Assembly (NCBI GenBank): GCA_035606355.1
Contig: DATNFO010000036.1
Span: forward strand, 62,001 to 126,000
Reading direction: 5' to 3'
Length of the DNA: 64,000 bases
From: Sulfopaludibacter sp035606355
GTDB lineage: Bacteria > Acidobacteriota > Terriglobia > Bryobacterales > Bryobacteraceae
Shown here: one piece after another, positions 16,943-25,357 of the stretch
Position numbering within the stretch: position 1 is the stretch's first letter
Layout: the number at the start of each line of letters is the position of its first letter
Translations under genes and position numbers: made by a program
The notes under the pieces: model-generated
The model's input: only the letters and a program-made list of their open reading frames with translations
The model's database searches: none
Told to the model about the DNA's origin: nothing

Positions 16943-18520
16943 ATGCCCAGTATTCGTGTGTCTGCCGCCGCCGTGGCCGTGCTCGCGATCAGCCCGTTCA
17001 CGGCGCTCGCGCAGCCGCCCCTCACCCGCTTGAATCCCACAGTGAAACAGATTGTGGATCAGGTGTCCGAAGAGCGGATCGGCGCCATCATGAAGAAATT
17101 GGAGAGCTTCGGCACCCGGTATGTGGGTAGCGAGCAGGATAGCGACACGCACGGCATCGGCGGAGCTTCGCGCTGGATTCGCGATCAGTTCGCCAGCTAC
17201 AGTCCGAAACTTCAGGTCAGCTTCGAGAAGTTCAGTGTAAAGAAGAGCCAGCGCCTGCCGAACGATACGGACCTGGTGAACGTAGTTGCCGTCCTACCAG
17301 GCGGCGTGGACAAAGATAAGTACGTCATCATCGGCGGGCATTACGATTCCATCGCGCTGCGGCGCACCATCGGCCAGGCCGCGCAGGCCACCGAGGGCGC
17401 CAACAGCACTGCCGCGGACCAGGAATCGATCGCTCCCGGGGTCGCCGACGATGCCAGCGGTACCGCGGCGGTGATGGAACTGGCGCGCGTGCTTTCGCAG
17501 TTCGAGTTCGATAAATCCATCGTGTTCGTGACCTTCGCCGCCGAAGAGATCGGGCTCAACGGCAGCCGCGCGTTCGCGCAGGAAGCCAAAGAAAAGAAGA
17601 TGGACATTGAGGCGATGCTCAATAACGACCTCATCGGCAGCGATATCTCCGGCGACGGCCGTAGCGCTAACAATCACCTGCGCGTGTTCTCTGAAGGTCC
17701 TGAGGATTCCAGTTCTCGGTCGCTGGCGCGCTACACCAAGGAGATCGGCGAACGCTATAATCCGTCGATGACTGTGGACTTGATTCTCCGCCGGGACCGC
17801 TTTGGCCGCGGAGGCGATCACACGTCCTTCAATCGGGAAGGTTTCACGGCGGTCCGCCTGACCACCCCGAGCGAGAACTACGCGAACCAGCACACCGCCA
17901 CCGATACGTTTGCCAACGCCAGCGTACCGTACACCACCCGGGTAGCGAAAATTAATGCGGCAGTGCTGGCCAGCCTGGCGCTGGCTCCGAAAGCCCCAGT
18001 GGTGATGCGTGCGCGCCCGCAGGGTGGCTTCGGACAAGGTCAAGGCCAGGGACAGGGGCAAGGCCGCGGGCAGGGCCAGGCACAGGGTCAGCAACAGGCG
18101 CAGGGCCAACAACAGGCTCAGGGCGGCGGTCGTGGCGCCGGCCAGGGTGGAGGACAAGGCGGCGGTCGCGGTCGCGGACCGGCCGGCCCCGGACTCACGC
18201 GCGGACCTTCCGGCTATGACGCGCAACTTCGCTGGGCCATGCCGAATCCCGAGCCGGATCTGACGGGATACGCAGTGGTCATTCGAGACACCACATCACC
18301 GGTCTGGCAGAAGGAAATCTACGTCGGCAACGTGACGGAATACCTCATTCCGGACCTCTCGATCGATGACATCGTGATTGGCGTCAAAGCAATCGATAAA
18401 GACGGAAACCCGAGCCTCGTGGCTGCATACGATCTTCCGGCGCCGCGCACAGACACGCAGCAGCAACAACAGCAGCAGCGGCCGGCGACCGGCGGACAGG
18501 GCGGAGGCGACCGCCAATAG
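16943..18520 (+). CDS. Secreted M28 family aminopeptidase with Gly/Gln-rich linker
   Basis: This 525-residue exported zinc peptidase belongs to family M28. A signal peptide (residues about 1-24, ending ALAQ) follows the ATG at 16943, with a taggaga ribosome site. The zinc ligands are in GGHYDS (His133), GVADDASGTA (about Asp170), the catalytic FAAEEIG pair (about Glu201/202), NNDLIG and GGDHTSFN. After the catalytic domain comes a Gly/Gln-rich linker (about residues 362-412), then a fibronectin-like domain, and a C-terminal QQQQQQQ run. The last base of its TAG stop is the first base of the GTG of ftcD, so the two genes are tightly coupled. It should trim peptides outside the cytoplasm. Confidence 0.92.
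   Translation: MPSIRVSAAAVAVLAISPFTALAQPPLTRLNPTVKQIVDQVSEERIGAIMKKLESFGTRYVGSEQDSDTHGIGGASRWIRDQFASYSPKLQVSFEKFSVKKSQRLPNDTDLVNVVAVLPGGVDKDKYVIIGGHYDSIALRRTIGQAAQATEGANSTAADQESIAPGVADDASGTAAVMELARVLSQFEFDKSIVFVTFAAEEIGLNGSRAFAQEAKEKKMDIEAMLNNDLIGSDISGDGRSANNHLRVFSEGPEDSSSRSLARYTKEIGERYNPSMTVDLILRRDRFGRGGDHTSFNREGFTAVRLTTPSENYANQHTATDTFANASVPYTTRVAKINAAVLASLALAPKAPVVMRARPQGGFGQGQGQGQGQGRGQGQAQGQQQAQGQQQAQGGGRGAGQGGGQGGGRGRGPAGPGLTRGPSGYDAQLRWAMPNPEPDLTGYAVVIRDTTSPVWQKEIYVGNVTEYLIPDLSIDDIVIGVKAIDKDGNPSLVAAYDLPAPRTDTQQQQQQQRPATGGQGGGDRQ
18020..18180 (+). repeat. Gly/Gln-rich low-complexity tract in the M28 gene
   Basis: Degenerate repeats of caaggccaggga encode GQGQGQ, AQGQQQ and GGGRG stretches. 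A separate CAG/CAA run at about 18458-18480 encodes seven glutamines near the C-terminus. Both could change length by slippage. Confidence 0.7.
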
Positions 18521-19416
18521 TGGTCTCGCCGCTGGTCGAGTGCGTACCGAATTTTTCGGAAGGCCGCGACGCGGCGAAGATTGACGCCATCGCCGATGCA
18601 ATCGCAGCGGGCGGCGGCACGGTCTTGCACCGGACGCTCGACCCCGACCACAACCGGGCGGTCATCACCTTCATCGGCCACCCGGACCGGATCGCGGAAG
18701 CGGCGCTTCGCGGAGTCGGACGAGCCGCCGAGTTGATCGATCTGCGCGACCATCGCGGAGTTCATCCCAGGATCGGCGGAGCCGATGTGGTGCCCTTCGT
18801 GCCGTTGGCCGGAGTCACGATGGACGATTGCGTGCGCATTGCCGAATCTGCGGGCGAGCGCATCGCCACGGAACTCGGCATCCCGGTGTATCTGTACGAT
18901 CGCGCGGCACGCCGGCCCGAAAATCGCAGCCTCGCCGACATCCGCCGCGGCGAGTTCGAAGCGCTGAGGGATCTCGCAGTCACCGATCCTCTGCGGCGCC
19001 CTGATTTCGGCGAGACGCTGCACCCCACAGCGGGGGCGAGCGCCGTGGGCGCGCGGAAAATCCTGATCGCGTTCAATGTGAATCTGGATTCGGCCGACCT
19101 GACAGCAGCGCGCACGATCGCTCGAAAGGTTCGCGCCACCAGCGGCGGACTTCCGCACGTGAAGGCTATGGGCGTACTGTTGCGCAGCCGGAACATCGCG
19201 CAGGTATCGATGAATCTCACCGATTTCGAAGTCACACCGCTGCACGTGGCGTATGACGCGGTACGTGCCGAGGCGGCGCGGCTTGGAGTAGCCATCCTGG
19301 AAAGCGAAATCATCGGCCTTGCGCCGCGAGAAGCCGTGGAAAGTGCTGCCGCGCACTACCTGCGAACGCCGCGCATCCCGACCATCGAAGGCCAGATCGA
19401 GCGTGTGCCACAATGA
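18520..19416 (+). CDS. ftcD: Glutamate formimidoyltransferase
   Basis: This 298-residue enzyme transfers the formimino group of N-formimino-glutamate to tetrahydrofolate in histidine breakdown. It corresponds to the transferase domains of FTCD only; no cyclodeaminase domain is present. Recognisable segments are ECVPNFSEGRD at the N-terminus, HRTLDPDHNRAVIT, LRDHRGVHPRIGGADVVPF, PVYLYDRAA, and GARKILIAFNVNL followed by GLPHVKAMGV. Translation starts at the GTG at 18520, overlapping the M28 stop by 1 nt. Its substrate would normally be supplied by HutI; the HutI-like gene nearby has lost key residues, which leaves the pathway role open. Confidence 0.93.
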   Translation: MVSPLVECVPNFSEGRDAAKIDAIADAIAAGGGTVLHRTLDPDHNRAVITFIGHPDRIAEAALRGVGRAAELIDLRDHRGVHPRIGGADVVPFVPLAGVTMDDCVRIAESAGERIATELGIPVYLYDRAARRPENRSLADIRRGEFEALRDLAVTDPLRRPDFGETLHPTAGASAVGARKILIAFNVNLDSADLTAARTIARKVRATSGGLPHVKAMGVLLRSRNIAQVSMNLTDFEVTPLHVAYDAVRAEAARLGVAILESEIIGLAPREAVESAAAHYLRTPRIPTIEGQIERVPQ

Positions 19417-19420
19417 GGCC

Positions 19421-19846
19421 ATGGATAAGTTCGATCAGGTATTCGAGCAGATCAAAGTCACCGGACAGGATCTCGTCGACCGCATCAAGGAACTGATCCA
19501 CGAAGGGAACGTGCGCCGCATCATCGTCAAAGATGAGCGCGGGCACACGTTCATGGAAATACCGGTCACCGTCGCGGCGGTCGGCGTGATCGCGGCTCCA
19601 ATTCTGGCCGCCGCCGCTGCGATCGCCACCATGGTCGCGAAGTTCACCATCGTGGTGGAACGAAACGCTCCGGCACCCGCCGGCTCCGGTCCGGAGCAGA
19701 CTACCTCAACCGTCACCGATCCGAGCGTGGGGGCCACTGAAGACCAGGTCAACATGGCGGCGGAGGTACCCGAACATCCGGATGACTCGGGCGTCAAACC
19801 GGAAGACATAGCGGGGACGGGCGTCCACGACTCTCTGGGCGGATAG
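19421..19846 (+). CDS. DUF4342 domain protein
   Basis: This 141-residue protein starts at the ATG at 19421, four nt after the ftcD stop. The N-terminal half (about 1-75) matches DUF4342: KVTGQDLVDRIKELIHEGNV, then RIIVKDERGHTFMEIPVTV, and a hydrophobic Ala-rich stretch (about 46-70) that may lie in or on the membrane. The C-terminal half is acidic, rich in Pro/Thr/Glu and probably disordered. The function of the family is unknown. Confidence 0.8.
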   Translation: MDKFDQVFEQIKVTGQDLVDRIKELIHEGNVRRIIVKDERGHTFMEIPVTVAAVGVIAAPILAAAAAIATMVAKFTIVVERNAPAPAGSGPEQTTSTVTDPSVGATEDQVNMAAEVPEHPDDSGVKPEDIAGTGVHDSLGG

Positions 19847-19871
19847 CCGCCGCGTGCTACAACAAAAATAG

Positions 19872-21665
19872 ATGATCCGCGCGTTCTTGCTCCTGGCGCT
19901 GCCCATCGCGCTGGCCGCGCAGGATAACCCCTGCAACAACACTCCGGCTTACAGTCCCTGCGAGATGACCTTCGATTTGGCGGCGCAGGACGCCGCTGCG
20001 CATCCGCATCCATACGCCGACGTGGATCTCAAGGTGGAGTTCCGCTCTCCGCGCAATAAGACGTACGAACTGCCGGGCTACTGGAACGGGGGCAATCGCA
20101 TGGTGGTGCGCTTCTCGCCGACCGAGGGTGGCGAGTGGAATTATCGCGTGACGGCGAACATCCCATCGCTGGATGCGAAGGAGGGGACGTTCACGGCGGC
20201 GGCGAGCGATGCTCCAGGCTTCGTGCGCATCGCCAACGTCCACCATTTCGCGTACACGGAGCGCAACATCCCGCACCTCTGGATGGGGGCCACCGAGCTC
20301 GGATTCGCGACCTTGAGCGACGATGACGCCAGGGCTGTGGCGGACGCGCGCGGCGCGCAGAAGTTCAATCACCTGCGATTCCTGGTGCTGGAGCCCGGAG
20401 CATATGACAATCCGGATTCGCCCAATCTCGCGTATTTTCAGCGCCTCGACGATCGCATCCGCTATCTCAACCAAAAAGGCATCACCGCGGACCTCATCCT
20501 GGCGGGCGGCGACCGTGCGCTAACCCGCACCTTCGAAACGCGCGAGCAGCGGGCGCGCTTCGTGCACTTCGTGGTGGCGCGCTACGGCGGCATGAATGTC
20601 ACCTGGCAGGTGGTGCAATACTTCGAAGACTATCCCGATGCGCGCGCACTGATGAAGGAGGTCGGGTTGACTCTGAAGCGGCTGGATGGGATGCAGCATC
20701 CGCGCACAACCGGAGCGCACACCACGTCAGCTCCGCTGCTCGACGATGGTTGGGAGAACTTCGCCTCGTACGGATCGCCCAACGATGCCGTAGGCTCGAT
20801 CGAGCATCAACTTTATGCTGTGCCATTCGTGAATCTGGAACCTGGCCGCGAAGACACCGGAGCAGGGAAAGCCGAGCCCGGCGACGGCGACGCCGCCAGC
20901 TTCCGCCACCACCTCTGGAACGCGACGATGGATGGACAGTACGTCACGTACGGGAATACGGGCGGCGGCATGAAGTATCTGGAAACGCCGGGCGCGAAGG
21001 CGATGACGGTGTGGTGGAACCTGATATCGACCACGCGTCATTGGGAGCTGGAGCCGTACTTCGATGTCGATGGCGGGCGCGCCGTGGCGCTGGAGGGCGT
21101 TGAATACATCGTCTACATGGAGAAGCCCGGACCGATAGAGCTTACCGTTGAGAAACACTCCTACGACGCGATTTGGATCGACCCGAGCGACGGCGCGACC
21201 GTCCGGCGAAAAATCAATAGCGAGCATTTCGTATCCGAACCGCCCGATAAGTATCACGATTGGGTGCTGCACGTGGTCCGTGAAGGCACCGTCGCGGGCA
21301 TGAACAAGAGTTACTATTTCGAATCGCGGGACATAGAAATGCAGGAAGTGGAGCTCAATCCGGAGAAGGTGCCTTTCGACGTCGTGAAGCCGGATGGGCC
21401 CATTTCTATCAGCAAACCTTCTCCGTACGAAGCCAGGCTGAAGGCAGAGAAGCGGGCGCTGCGAAGCGTGATGTGGATGTGGACGGGTGAAGTGAGTCAG
21501 GATGCGCAGGGCTATCGCGTGCTTGCGACCGGCCAACAGGGCACGTTCACCGCGCCCGCGCGCCTGGCGACAAACTATCCGGCAACCATGCTGTTGCGCG
21601 TCTACGCGATGAACTCGTATGGCAAGGTATATATGGTGAGTAAAGGATACGACCTCACCCCGTGA
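19872..21665 (+). CDS. Secreted DUF5060/DUF4038-type glycosidase-like protein
   Basis: This 597-residue exported protein has a signal peptide (MIRAFLLLALPIALAA). An N-terminal immunoglobulin-like DUF5060 domain (about 25-115) contains GYWNGGNRMVVRFSPTEGGEW. A TIM-barrel of the apiosidase-like DUF4038 type (about 125-420) contains FNHLRFLVLEPGAYD and VTWQVVQYFEDYPDARA. A C-terminal putative collagen-binding-like beta domain follows. The usual barrel segment with a conserved glutamate in WQ-EN/E appears as WQVVQYFEDY, so catalytic competence is uncertain. It probably acts on plant cell-wall side chains if active. The last four bases overlap the GTG of tsaB. Confidence 0.78.
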   Translation: MIRAFLLLALPIALAAQDNPCNNTPAYSPCEMTFDLAAQDAAAHPHPYADVDLKVEFRSPRNKTYELPGYWNGGNRMVVRFSPTEGGEWNYRVTANIPSLDAKEGTFTAAASDAPGFVRIANVHHFAYTERNIPHLWMGATELGFATLSDDDARAVADARGAQKFNHLRFLVLEPGAYDNPDSPNLAYFQRLDDRIRYLNQKGITADLILAGGDRALTRTFETREQRARFVHFVVARYGGMNVTWQVVQYFEDYPDARALMKEVGLTLKRLDGMQHPRTTGAHTTSAPLLDDGWENFASYGSPNDAVGSIEHQLYAVPFVNLEPGREDTGAGKAEPGDGDAASFRHHLWNATMDGQYVTYGNTGGGMKYLETPGAKAMTVWWNLISTTRHWELEPYFDVDGGRAVALEGVEYIVYMEKPGPIELTVEKHSYDAIWIDPSDGATVRRKINSEHFVSEPPDKYHDWVLHVVREGTVAGMNKSYYFESRDIEMQEVELNPEKVPFDVVKPDGPISISKPSPYEARLKAEKRALRSVMWMWTGEVSQDAQGYRVLATGQQGTFTAPARLATNYPATMLLRVYAMNSYGKVYMVSKGYDLTP

Positions 21666-22264
21666 TTCTGGCAATCGATACCACGCACGAGTGGGGAAGC
21701 CTGGCGTTGTTACACGATGGGCAACTTCTGGAGGAAGTTACTCTGCACGCGCCCAATGGCTTCGCGCACTTACTCTTTCCGGAACTAAGTCTGCTCCTGG
21801 CGCGGAACCTGGTAGAGCTGCGGCAGATAGACTGCTTCGCGGCGGCAAACGGGCCGGGGTCGTTTACCGGAGTGCGCGTGGGGCTCGCCGCCGTTAAGGG
21901 ACTCGCCGAAGCCGCCGGGCGTCCGGCAGTGGGCGTTTCGAATCTGGCCGCGATCGCGAGCTTTGGTTCCAGGGCGGTGCGAGCGCCGGTTGTGGATGCT
22001 CGCCGCGGAGAGATCTTCGGCGCGATTTACAGCGCTGAAGGTGAACTGCTGTTGCCGGAGGTGGTGATGCCCCTGGATGCTTTCCTGGCGACCATACCCG
22101 CGCACACCGAACTGGTCAGCGCGGATGAGATCGCCGTTCCCGTGACGAAAGCGCCGCGAGCGTTAGCCGCCGCGGTCGCTCGCATCGCCGCGAAAGGCGC
22201 GGCGAGCAGCGACCCCGCGGCTCTCGACGCCAACTACATTCGCCGTCCCGACATCCGCGCGTAG
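21662..22264 (+). CDS. tsaB: tRNA threonylcarbamoyladenosine biosynthesis protein TsaB
   Basis: TsaB is the inactive paralogue partner of TsaD needed for the t6A modification of ANN-decoding tRNAs. The 200-residue protein has the short form of the ASKHA fold. Signatures are ILAIDTTHEWGSLAL at the N-terminus and the GPGSFTGVRVG motif (about residues 65-75), followed by KGLAEAAGRPAVGVSNL. TsaD-type metal histidines are absent, as expected. It begins with GTG overlapping the stop of the previous gene (GTGA). tsaC, tsaD and tsaE are not in this window. Confidence 0.93.
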   Translation: MILAIDTTHEWGSLALLHDGQLLEEVTLHAPNGFAHLLFPELSLLLARNLVELRQIDCFAAANGPGSFTGVRVGLAAVKGLAEAAGRPAVGVSNLAAIASFGSRAVRAPVVDARRGEIFGAIYSAEGELLLPEVVMPLDAFLATIPAHTELVSADEIAVPVTKAPRALAAAVARIAAKGAASSDPAALDANYIRRPDIRA

Positions 22265-22293
22265 CGGCAACTTTGGCAGGCATGGGAAGCGGC

Positions 22294-22299
22294 TATGAT
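22294..22299 (+). promoter_or_regulatory. -10 hexamer with -35, 6 nt before a GTG start
   Basis: TATGAT ends exactly 6 nt before the GTG at 22306. A TTGGCA -35-like hexamer lies 15 bp upstream of it (22273-22278). This supports both a separate promoter and the GTG as the true, possibly leaderless, start. Confidence 0.45.
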
Positions 22300-22305
22300 A
22301 AAGCC

Positions 22306-23187
22306 GTGCATCCGCCCTCGCGCCGCAACCTGCTACAAGCCACAGCCCTGCTGGCGAGTCCGCTTCAGAGCGCGACCGAACGCCACCCAACCTACTGTTT
22401 GAATACCGCGACTCTGCAAGGATACAAGCTCCCCATCGCGCAGCTCATCGATATCACGGCGCGTGCGGGATTCACTGCCATCGAACCGTGGCTCAATCAA
22501 CTGACCGATGTTTCCACGCCGGAAATCCGCAAGCGGATTCAAGACGCCGGCCTCAAGGTGGAAAGCGCGATCGCATTTCCGCAATGGATTGTGGATGACG
22601 ACGCGAAGCGCTCCGCGGCCCTCGAACAGATGAAGCGCGAGATGGACATCGTCGCGCAGATCGGGGGGACGCGCATCGCCGCTCCTCCTGCCGGCGCGAA
22701 TAACGCACCGGCAATCCCGTTGGAGCGCATCGGCGAACGCTACCGGGCTGTGCTGGAAATCGGCGATCGCGTCGGCGTCACACCGGAGCTCGAGTTCTGG
22801 GGCGGGTCGCGCAATCTCAGGTCGCTGCCCGAGGCGGTGCACGCGGCCATGCTCGCCGATCATGCGAAGGCCTGTGTGCTCGCCGACGTGTTCCACCTAT
22901 ATAAAGGTGGCTCGCCGCTGCATAGTATTGGGATGCTGAGCGCGCAGACTCTGCAAGTCATCCACATCAACGATTACCCGGCTACGCCGCCGCGGGAGAG
23001 TATCGGCGATCGCGACCGGGTGTTTCCGGGGGACGGAGTGGCGCCACTACGGCAGATCCTCGGCGACTTGTACCGCATCAATCCGAACGTCGTGCTTTCG
23101 CTCGAGCTCTTCAACCCGAATTACTGGACAGGCGATCCGCTCGAAACTGCCAGGCGCGGCCTCGCTAAAATGAAAGCCCTCCGGTAG
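22306..23187 (+). CDS. Xylose-isomerase-like TIM barrel protein (sugar phosphate isomerase/epimerase)
   Basis: This encodes about 293 residues of the AP-endonuclease-2/xylose-isomerase-like TIM barrel family. I prefer the GTG at 22306, which gives a Tat-like leader (VHPPSRRNLLQATALLA); the ATG at 22282 and TTG at 22273 are in frame alternatives. Barrel motifs include ARAGFTAIEPWLNQL, TPELEFWG with the metal-ligand glutamate, CVLADVFHLYKGG with the aspartate-histidine ligands, VIHINDYP and LSLELFNPNYW. An exported sugar isomerase/epimerase or related hydro-lyase is likely; the substrate is unknown. Its TAG stop codon is the first three bases of the palindromic repeat cluster at 23185. Confidence 0.83.
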   Translation: MHPPSRRNLLQATALLASPLQSATERHPTYCLNTATLQGYKLPIAQLIDITARAGFTAIEPWLNQLTDVSTPEIRKRIQDAGLKVESAIAFPQWIVDDDAKRSAALEQMKREMDIVAQIGGTRIAAPPAGANNAPAIPLERIGERYRAVLEIGDRVGVTPELEFWGGSRNLRSLPEAVHAAMLADHAKACVLADVFHLYKGGSPLHSIGMLSAQTLQVIHINDYPATPPRESIGDRDRVFPGDGVAPLRQILGDLYRINPNVVLSLELFNPNYWTGDPLETARRGLAKMKALR

Positions 23188-23474
23188 CGACCGGTCTCCA
23201 GACCGGTTGCAGGCGCGCGGAGCGCGTCTTTTGGGCCTGAATCGAATTCCATGCGAGCGCCGGGCGGCTGCGGCAGGACTCCGTCCCATTTGAGGCCACC
23301 TCAAGTAGGGCGGCCTTTGAGGCGCGCAAAGCGCACCTCTGGCGAGCTCCGCTCGCCGCAACAGGAAAGATTCCTGTTGCCACGTGCCGACAGGAATCCT
23401 TCCTGTCGGGTCGCGCGCAGCGCGACTTAGGCGCGCAAAGCGCGCCTGCGACCGGTCTGGAGACCGGTCGCTAC
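23185..23474. repeat. Cluster of about nine short palindromic hairpins
   Basis: The 290-bp gap between two convergent genes is packed with near-perfect hairpins. They lie at 23187-23210, 23211-23230, 23319-23339, 23341-23357, 23358-23380, 23387-23409, 23410-23426, 23429-23447 and 23448-23471. The two outer ones carry the same unit (CGACCGGTCTCCAGACCGGT and a near-copy) in opposite orientation. Several others have GCGCGC arms with an AAA or GGA loop, and two have 10-bp arms around CAGGAA. The TAG stop codons of both flanking genes are formed by the outer unit. No coding frame is supported. Confidence 0.9.
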
Positions 23475-24445
23475 CGTGTAAACTTCAGTTCTTTCTTGCG
23501 TTTCGAGCGGTCCAGAGCCAGTTCGATCAACTGGTCCAGCAGAGCCGAAAAGGAAATCCCGCTGTGCTCCCACATCTTGGGATACATGCTGATGCTGGTG
23601 AAGCCGGGGATGGTGTTGATCTCGTTGATGTACAGCTTGCCGGTCGCGTTTTCGAGCAGAAAATCGACGCGGCCCATGCCTTCGCACTCCACGGCGCGAT
23701 AGCACGCTACGGCCAGCCGCCTTAGTTCATCCATCGTCGCGGGCGGAAGATCAGCCGGCAAACGCGTCTCGGCGCGATCCAATAAGTACTTATCGTCGTA
23801 ATCGTAGAACTCGCGCGATGGCAGAATTTCGCAGGGCAGGGAAGCTTCCGGCGCTTCGTTGCCGAGCACCGCGCACTCCAGTTCGCGTCCGGCGATCGCG
23901 CGCTCCACGATCACTTTGCGGTCGAACTGCGCAGCCAGCGCCAGCGCCGCTTCCAGTTCGGCGCGATCATGCGCCTTCGAAATGCCGACGCTGGAACCCA
24001 GATTGGCGGGCTTCACAAACACCGGCAGTCCCAGTTCCGCGCACGCGTCCGCGTTCAACTCGCCGCGCGATTGTGTCACGTAGTCAACAACCGGCAGCGA
24101 ACGTTCCTTACAGACACGCTTCATCATCTCCTTATCCATGGAGACGCTCGAAGCGAGCACGCCGGCGCCGACGTACGGCAGATCCGCGAGTTCCAGTAGC
24201 CCCTGCACCGTTCCGTCCTCGCCGAACGTGCCGTGCAGCACCGGGAAGACCACATCGATATTCGGATGCGCGCCGGGCTCAGGCTGAATCGCGTGCGGGC
24301 TCCACTTGCCGTCGCGGTCGATAAAGTACTCAACGGCTTCGTATTTTGCCGGATCCAGGCCCGCCAGAATAGCCTTTGCCGAACGGACGCTGATTTCGTG
24401 CTCGCCGCTGCGGCCGCCGTAAATCACGGCAACGCGTAATCTCAT
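23471..24445 (-). CDS. ddl: D-alanine--D-alanine ligase
   Basis: Ddl joins two D-alanines using ATP to supply the terminal dipeptide of peptidoglycan precursors. The 324-residue protein has the three domains of the family. Landmarks are VAVIYGGRSGEHEIS with the conserved glutamate, VFPVLHGTFGEDGTVQGLLE, the ATP-grasp segment PVFVKPANLGSSVGISK, and the C-terminal GRVDFLL followed by INEINTIPGFTSISMYPKMW with the Mg-binding Glu and Asn. The start overlaps the end of the arginase gene by 4 nt, making it the third gene of asnS-arginase-ddl. Its TAG stop lies in the flanking palindromic unit. Confidence 0.96.
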   Translation of the reverse strand: MRLRVAVIYGGRSGEHEISVRSAKAILAGLDPAKYEAVEYFIDRDGKWSPHAIQPEPGAHPNIDVVFPVLHGTFGEDGTVQGLLELADLPYVGAGVLASSVSMDKEMMKRVCKERSLPVVDYVTQSRGELNADACAELGLPVFVKPANLGSSVGISKAHDRAELEAALALAAQFDRKVIVERAIAGRELECAVLGNEAPEASLPCEILPSREFYDYDDKYLLDRAETRLPADLPPATMDELRRLAVACYRAVECEGMGRVDFLLENATGKLYINEINTIPGFTSISMYPKMWEHSGISFSALLDQLIELALDRSKRKKELKFTR

Positions 24446-25356
24446 AAAATTTGCTTTCCCAATCCGGACATGATCAGTTCGACGGCAAGGTCGGCGGTCC
24501 GGTTCACTTCATCGATCACCGGATTCACCTCCACCACCTCCATCGAGACTGTGCGCCCGGAATCACAGATCATTTCCATTGCCAAATGCGCTTCCCGATA
24601 AGTCACGCCGCCGCGGACCGGCGTGCCGACGCCTGGCGCATCCTTCGGGTCCACGAAATCCATATCGAGCGAGAGATGGAATCCCGCGGTCCCGTCACTG
24701 GCCAGTTGAATCGCTTCCGCCATCACGCTGCGCATGCCGCGCTCATCGATATCGCGCATGGTGAATGCGCGGACGCCCGATTCGGCGACATGCGGCCGCT
24801 CCATTTGATCCACGTCGCGAAGCCCCACAATCACGATGTTCTTGGCGAATGCCTTGGGGCGGAAGCCGCCGAGGTCCACCAGTTCCGGCGGCCCCATCCC
24901 GGCGACACAAGCCAGCGGCATGCCGTGCACGTTGCCGCTCGGGCTCGTCTCGGGCGTGTTCATGTCGGCGTGCGCGTCCAACCAGATCACGCCGATGCCG
25001 AGGCCTTTTTCGTGGAAGAATCGCGAGGCCCCGCTGATGCTGCCGACCGCGACCGAGTGGTCGCCGCCCAGCACCAGGGGCAGCCGGTTGCGCGAAAGCG
25101 CGGCCGCCACTTGCAGGGAAAGCAGGTCGCACGCCGCCGCAATTTGCGGAAGATACTTGGCGTTGGCATCGCCTTCCGGCCATGCTTCGGCCTGCTCCAC
25201 CGCGATGTTGCCGATGTCTTCAACGTCGTAGCCGAGCGACGCCAGCCGCGCGTTCAGATTCGCCACGCGCACGGCGGAAGGTCCCATATCGACGCCGCGG
25301 CGGCCCTGCCCGAGGTCCAGCGGAGCTCCGATAATAGTCAGCGCAGAGGGGCGCAT
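24442..25356 (-). CDS. rocF: Arginase (ureohydrolase family)
   Basis: Arginase hydrolyses arginine to ornithine and urea. The 304-residue length and the order of motifs fit rocF-type arginases: APLDLGQGRRGVDMGPSA at the N-terminus, then the two-manganese site motifs GGDHSVAVG, WLDAHADMN with TSPSGNVHGMPLA, and SLDMDFVDP. VEVNPVIDE is near the C-terminus. Related agmatinases and formiminoglutamases share the metal motifs, but the GRRGVDMGP start and NVHGMPLA favour arginase. The gene begins 1 nt after the asnS stop and overlaps ddl. Confidence 0.92.
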   Translation of the reverse strand: MRPSALTIIGAPLDLGQGRRGVDMGPSAVRVANLNARLASLGYDVEDIGNIAVEQAEAWPEGDANAKYLPQIAAACDLLSLQVAAALSRNRLPLVLGGDHSVAVGSISGASRFFHEKGLGIGVIWLDAHADMNTPETSPSGNVHGMPLACVAGMGPPELVDLGGFRPKAFAKNIVIVGLRDVDQMERPHVAESGVRAFTMRDIDERGMRSVMAEAIQLASDGTAGFHLSLDMDFVDPKDAPGVGTPVRGGVTYREAHLAMEMICDSGRTVSMEVVEVNPVIDEVNRTADLAVELIMSGLGKQIL

Positions 25357-25357
25357 G

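Noticed and set aside
23185..23474. CRISPR array
   Set aside because: The block has many short palindromes, but no regularly spaced direct repeats with unique spacers and no cas genes.
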